NCBI RefSeq assembly: GCF_003076275.1
Contig: NZ_CP029064.1
Span: 1,994,501-2,058,500, forward strand
Length of the DNA: 64,000 nucleotides
Direction of reading: 5' to 3'
Source of the DNA: Microbulbifer sp. A4B17
GTDB lineage: Bacteria; Pseudomonadota; Gammaproteobacteria; Pseudomonadales; Cellvibrionaceae
The position numbers were made by a program, and so were the translations under genes. Shown here piece by piece: positions 61,592 through 64,000 of this stretch (position 1 is the first letter of the stretch; each line of letters begins with the position of its first letter). The notes beneath the pieces were generated by a model. The model made no database searches and was not told where the DNA came from. It worked only from the letters and a program-made list of their open reading frames with translations.

Positions 61592-62297
61592 ATTTTTTCC
61601 TACTGAATTTCAAGCTATTTTTTGGGCTCCGAAACCGGAAGGCTTAGAAAGTCGTGATTGCGGGAAGGGCGGGGGGGGAGCGCGAGAACGGTAAGCATAA
61701 AAGAAGAAAAGGCGGGCACTACGCTCCCAGAGCTTGGGATATCGCTCCAAGCTACTGGATCTTCTCGACTTTATTGAAGACGAGCGGGTTTCTAGCGTAC
61801 TATGCATACAGCCATCTTGATAGGTGATTTATCAATTTGGTTAGCTGGCCCCTGGTGTTGGCGCACCTTGGGTCAGCGCCTTTTACTTACTTTTACGTCA
61901 CGCTACTGTTCTCCTCTGAGAAATGAGTCTTGGATTTGTTTGGATCAACGATCCTTAAAAAACTGTTCAGTAAGACTCTAATTCCGATAAATATCCATCA
62001 ATTTTACGCAGCTTTGACACTAAAACAAACTTAATAAAATCCAATAAGATCATTTTAGTGCCTATATTTTTTCGTATTTTCTTAAACTGTCCGCAATTGA
62101 TAATTCTATTTCCAGTGAGGGTTAAATGCCTTTATTAACTTCTATATTGGATTTTTTAAATAATTAATACAGCTGGTAAGGCTGAGAGTAGTCTTAACTA
62201 ATCGTACAAACCCCCTATATTGAACAACAAATAGCCTGGAAGCCATTGGGATACCTTGTTAGCCTCTCTTGCAAGCTAGCTAGGAATAGGTGGGGGT
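61592..62297. other. 706-bp non-coding stretch
   Basis: No convincing gene. It holds a run of nine G at about 61670 and otherwise ordinary AT-rich sequence. No tRNA or csrB-like RNA with repeated GGA loops was recognised. Confidence 0.35.
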
Positions 62298-62891
62298 ATG
62301 CAGGAGTCGGATGTTGCCAATCGGCTGATTGATGCTGCGCGAGAGTGCTTTTTGAACGATGAATATCATCGGGTTACAACTCGCCAGATTGCTGCAAAAG
62401 CTGGAGTGGCTGTGTCAATGATTCGATATTACTTTGGTAGTAAGGATGGACTCTATGAAGATATGATTCGCCAAACCCTCCTGCCACTGATTGATGCGGT
62501 AGAGCAACTCAGCCTTGATGGCGACTGGGATTTTGGGGATTTCTTTGATCTCTATTATTCCACGATGCAAAAGAATCCCAAGTTTCCGGCTTTGATCTTG
62601 AAAGTAATGGCTCTTAATCAGGGTCCTGGGAAAAATGTGATTCGTCAGCTCTTAGAGCGAGGGCGCCAGCGGGGATCTCGCCGGCTGGCAGAAATTAAAG
62701 GTGAAGAAGCTCTGCCTGACAACCCGAAGTATGATCTGCTCAGGATTTCATTTGTCAGTTTAGCGATGTTGCCGATGCTAGCCAAACCTGTCCTAGAAGA
62801 GCAAATGGGGCATGTAATGGACCCCGATTTCTTAAAGCAGCTTGCTGAGTTTAATGGCCGAATACTAAGGTCAGGATTGCAGAGCTTGTAG
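62298..62891 (+). CDS. TetR-family regulator
   Basis: 197 residues. The HTH reads RLIDAARECFLNDEYHRVTTRQIAAKAGVAVSMIRYYFGSKDGLYEDMI, a clear AcrR/TetR pattern; the C-terminal domain is helical. GTGGGGG precedes the ATG. The O-methyltransferase starts 73 bases downstream on the same strand, so the two may be cotranscribed. Confidence 0.9.
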   Translation: MQESDVANRLIDAARECFLNDEYHRVTTRQIAAKAGVAVSMIRYYFGSKDGLYEDMIRQTLLPLIDAVEQLSLDGDWDFGDFFDLYYSTMQKNPKFPALILKVMALNQGPGKNVIRQLLERGRQRGSRRLAEIKGEEALPDNPKYDLLRISFVSLAMLPMLAKPVLEEQMGHVMDPDFLKQLAEFNGRILRSGLQSL

Positions 62892-62964
62892 CGATAAGGC
62901 CCCGTAAATTGGGGTCGATCTCTTACATCTATATTTAATCAGATGTTATTTCTGAGGAGTTCTT

Positions 62965-64000
62965 ATGCCCAAATCAATGCAAAGAAATAGAATTCTAAAT
63001 TGGATATTTCAACGTGCTTCCAATACGATTTATAGCATTTGTAATATTCCTAATATTCTAGTGCCTCCGCCATTTCGAGTAATGCAAATTGGGTCGCTAT
63101 TTTGGCAATCTCGATGTCTATATGCCGCAGCGCGATTAAATGTAGCTGATTATATTGAGAGTGGAGTCGTTCCTATAGAAAAACTGGCGAATGATTGTGG
63201 CGCGGATAAAGAGTATCTATATCGATTGATGAGGATGCTTTGCGCAATGGGTATTTTTAAGGAGGTAAAAGCCAGGCATTTTTCACACAATCGAAATTCT
63301 GAGGTGTTGCGCAGTGATGCCAGCAACAGTGTAAAAAGCATGGTGCTTATGCATAACTCCCCAGAATTTAGCATGCCCTGGTTTAACGAATTTGAAAAAC
63401 ATATTAAAGAGGGAAGCGTGCCTTTTGAAGGTATTTATGCTCAAGAGATGTTTGATTATATGAATGATAATCCATCCGTTAGTTCCCTTTTTTCGGATGC
63501 TATGGACACGGTCGATAATCTCACCGGGTTACAATATCTTCAAGATTTTGATTGGAGAATTTTCGATAGGATTATTGACCTGGGTGGGGCGAAAGGTAGC
63601 AAAAGTGCAAGTATTCTTTCTTTATACACGCACATAAGTGCGGTAGTGGTCGATAGGGGTAATGTGGAGGTGTCTGCGAGGGAGTACTGGAAAAATATGC
63701 TGAGTGATTCAGTAGAAGAGCGACTGGACTTCTTTTCGGCAGATATCATTAAAGATATGCTCCCGGTATCTATTAGTGACAAAGATGTTTACTTGTGTAC
63801 AGCTGTTTTTCACTTGCTGAGTGATTGTAAGGCAAAGATACTCCTTGAAAATATCTATTCTTCGATGCAGGAATACCACGCTACCCTGATTATTGTTGAC
63901 GCTGTATTACCCGAGAAAGGCACGGATCTCAATTTGGCCGCCATGGACATGCAGATGTTGATGGGGACTCGAGGTAGGGAGCGAACCGCCAGGGAGTGGG
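62965..64000 (+). CDS. class II O-methyltransferase, 3' end outside window
   Basis: 345 codons are visible; the frame runs off the right edge. An N-terminal dimerisation domain (MQIGSLFWQSRCLYAAARLNVADYIESG, winged-helix part YLYRLMRMLCAMGIFKE) precedes a Methyltransf_2 SAM domain: DRIIDLGGAKGSKSASILSLY (glycine motif), VVVDRGNV and VYLCTAVFHLLSDCKAKILLENIY. GAGGAG precedes the ATG. Such enzymes methylate phenolic or polyketide hydroxyls, so a secondary-metabolite cluster may begin here. Confidence 0.88.
   Translation, partial: MPKSMQRNRILNWIFQRASNTIYSICNIPNILVPPPFRVMQIGSLFWQSRCLYAAARLNVADYIESGVVPIEKLANDCGADKEYLYRLMRMLCAMGIFKEVKARHFSHNRNSEVLRSDASNSVKSMVLMHNSPEFSMPWFNEFEKHIKEGSVPFEGIYAQEMFDYMNDNPSVSSLFSDAMDTVDNLTGLQYLQDFDWRIFDRIIDLGGAKGSKSASILSLYTHISAVVVDRGNVEVSAREYWKNMLSDSVEERLDFFSADIIKDMLPVSISDKDVYLCTAVFHLLSDCKAKILLENIYSSMQEYHATLIIVDAVLPEKGTDLNLAAMDMQMLMGTRGRERTAREW

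Noticed and set aside
61670..61679. Run of nine G as a phase-variation tract
   Set aside because: No gene with a start or ribosome-binding site spans or follows it closely, so there is no target for switching.

Overview
The window reads as chromosome of a marine-type gammaproteobacterium. A chitin-directed AA10 monooxygenase with a CBM5/12 module, a CsrA homologue, an Lrp-controlled fused indolepyruvate oxidoreductase and an ECF11-type sigma/ChrR regulon suggest a Cellvibrionales/Microbulbifer-like lineage. That placement is inference from gene content; there is no rRNA or marker gene, and I found no tRNA, CRISPR array or intact insertion sequence.

Layout. 1-3000: hydrolase fragment, HxlR regulator, methyltransferase, then a mosaic of two broken genes. 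3045-8952: a phosphorolytic disaccharide locus (pgmB, GH65 phosphorylase, MFS importer, LacI regulator) with two matching LacI-type operators, one inside a perfect 36-bp palindrome. 9078-16433: drug-type MFS exporter, lipoproteins, an arsH/esterase/amidohydrolase group on the minus strand, and a small P-loop kinase broken at a T8 tract. 17302-24641: a secreted PI-PLC-like enzyme joined to lectin-like domains, PsiE, and two divergent regulator pairs (FAD oxidoreductase/LysR and EamA/MocR), each with a candidate operator. 24776-33298: secreted proteins, a Tat-like carotenoid oxygenase followed by a secreted FAD oxidase, a hydrolase and an RlaP-like nucleotidyltransferase. 33438-38074: Lrp divergent from the fused indolepyruvate:ferredoxin oxidoreductase.

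37999-40962 is an apparent insertion. The convergent 3' ends of the indolepyruvate gene and chrR are present twice, about 2.77 kb apart, flanking an AT-rich secreted beta-helix gene. 40867-48327 is a ChrR/ECF locus: sigma and anti-sigma on the minus strand face a lipid-modification operon (NTF2, SDR, FAD amine oxidase, DUF1365, a frameshifted cyclopropane synthase, DUF2878, unknown). Two divergent promoters of the form TGATCC-N16-CGTA drive the two arms.

48506-64000: glycine-zipper lipoprotein, alcohol dehydrogenase, membrane-anchored hydrolase, chitin LPMO with an 11-copy TDP minisatellite linker, TetR/SDR/hydrolase unit with twin operators, a TonB receptor with a CxxC plug coupled to a CxxC thioredoxin-like protein, CsrA, and a TetR plus O-methyltransferase that runs off the right edge.

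Two genes are broken by single-base homopolymer errors (T8 and G7), so sequencing error has to be excluded before either is called a true pseudogene.
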